Origin: Candidatus Hydrogenedentota bacterium
Lineage (GTDB): Bacteria; Hydrogenedentota; Hydrogenedentia; Hydrogenedentales; SLHB01
Assembly (NCBI GenBank): GCA_016934125.1
Contig: JAFGTL010000445.1
Coordinates: 1 to 12,830 of the forward strand
DNA: 12,830 nucleotides
Direction: 5' to 3'
In this document: positions 12,649 to 12,830 of the stretch, in pieces
Layout: the number at the start of each line of letters is the position of its first letter
How positions within the stretch are numbered: position 1 is the first letter of the stretch
Notes under the pieces: model-generated
Told to the model about the DNA's origin: nothing
Database searches by the model: none
The model's input: the letters and a program-made list of their open reading frames with translations, nothing else
Translations under genes and position numbers: made by a program

Positions 12649-12680
12649 GGAACCGCCGATCCTCGCGGCTCCGATTCCCG

Positions 12681-12791
12681 TTCTGGTGTGGGACAGGCGC
12701 CCTCGCCTGTCAAAGAAACAGCGAGAAGGCCGACAGCCGAGGGCGGCTGTGCCACAACAAGACAAAAGCCGAATCCGGAAAGGCTACACCC
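12681..12791 (+). repeat. REP-like hairpin repeat unit, copy 2
   Basis: TTCTGGTGTGGGACA at 12681-12695 leads into ACAGGCGCCCTCGCCTGT (12693-12710), a 7-bp stem with CCCT loop, the inverted-orientation form of the ACAGCCG/CGGCTGT hairpin. ACAGCCGAGGGCGGCTGT recurs at 12733-12750 and TCCGGAAAGGCTACACCC at 12774-12791. The 25 bases from 12733 are identical to those from 12589. The head-to-head hairpins make this a BIME-like composite. Confidence 0.75.
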
Positions 12792-12816
12792 GAACCGCTC
12801 GACGGAGCATTAATCC

Positions 12817-12830
12817 ATGAAGAACGCGCA
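12817..12830 (+). CDS. Possible start of a downstream gene, cut by the window edge
   Basis: ATG at 12817 begins a frame MKNA and runs off the window. GGAG at 12804-12807 lies nine bases upstream, a fair ribosome site, and the preceding TTAAT is locally AT-rich. Only four codons are visible, so no product can be named. Confidence 0.3.

Noticed and set aside
10998..12755. Minus-strand open frame of 585 codons beginning MAQPPSAV
   Set aside because: The N-terminal part is translated hairpin repeat and the remainder is antisense to the SGNH gene. AQPPSAV-type strings are a hallmark of spurious repeat translations.
12505..12791. CRISPR array
   Set aside because: There are only two units, with repeats containing hairpins separated by unequal spacers (offsets 144 and about 176 for different blocks), and no cas genes. 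REP-like repeats explain it better.
12340..12813. Plus-strand frame of 157 codons in the right-end spacer
   Set aside because: It consists largely of repeat units (AEGGCAT strings twice), lacks a ribosome site and has no domain.

Overview
This is a stretch of a high-GC bacterial chromosome (roughly two-thirds G+C by eye) with strongly G/C-biased third codon positions and no phage, plasmid, rRNA, tRNA or CRISPR signal. The gene mix is a Tat-exported sugar isomerase-type TIM barrel, a large family 2 glycoside hydrolase, a membrane-anchored SGNH hydrolase and many short hairpin repeats. It resembles environmental Planctomycetota, Lentisphaerota or Hydrogenedentota genomes. That placement is inference only; no taxonomic marker other than uvrC is present.

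Layout. A plus-strand cluster starts with uvrC (nucleotide excision repair), whose stop overlaps the start of a membrane-anchored alpha/beta hydrolase with a remarkable KKKPAA-repeat tail; a Tat-signal TIM-barrel isomerase-like protein follows after 52 bases. Facing it is a minus-strand DUF89-type (damage-control phosphatase family) gene, transcribed divergently from a small DUF456 membrane protein. A 210-bp repeat element with 17-bp terminal inverted repeats then precedes a 1089-residue GH2 beta-galactosidase/glucuronidase-like enzyme. A tiny minus-strand zinc-ribbon gene lies convergent to the GH2 gene and divergent from a single-domain MazG pyrophosphohydrolase. The mazG-to-SGNH interval holds a previously uncalled small gene: a 45-residue, very acidic, hydrophobic peptide with a perfect Shine-Dalgarno, an overlapping 15-codon upstream reading frame, an extended -10 promoter and a strong intrinsic terminator. 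A second copy of the 210-bp element follows (exactly 4900 bp from the first, 10 mismatches, no indels), then an SGNH/GDSL hydrolase gene. The right end is gene-free and filled with REP-like hairpin repeats, until a possible new gene starts at the extreme edge.

How parts work together. The genes are mostly housekeeping or accessory hydrolases with no obvious single pathway; sugar-related functions (TIM-barrel isomerase, GH2, DUF89 phosphatase) recur. The most interesting material is non-canonical: the small acidic peptide gene with its coupled upstream frame, and the paired structured elements. Each copy ends 14 bases before the -35 hexamer of a sigma70-like promoter with 17-bp spacing, as if the element were tied to promoter function.
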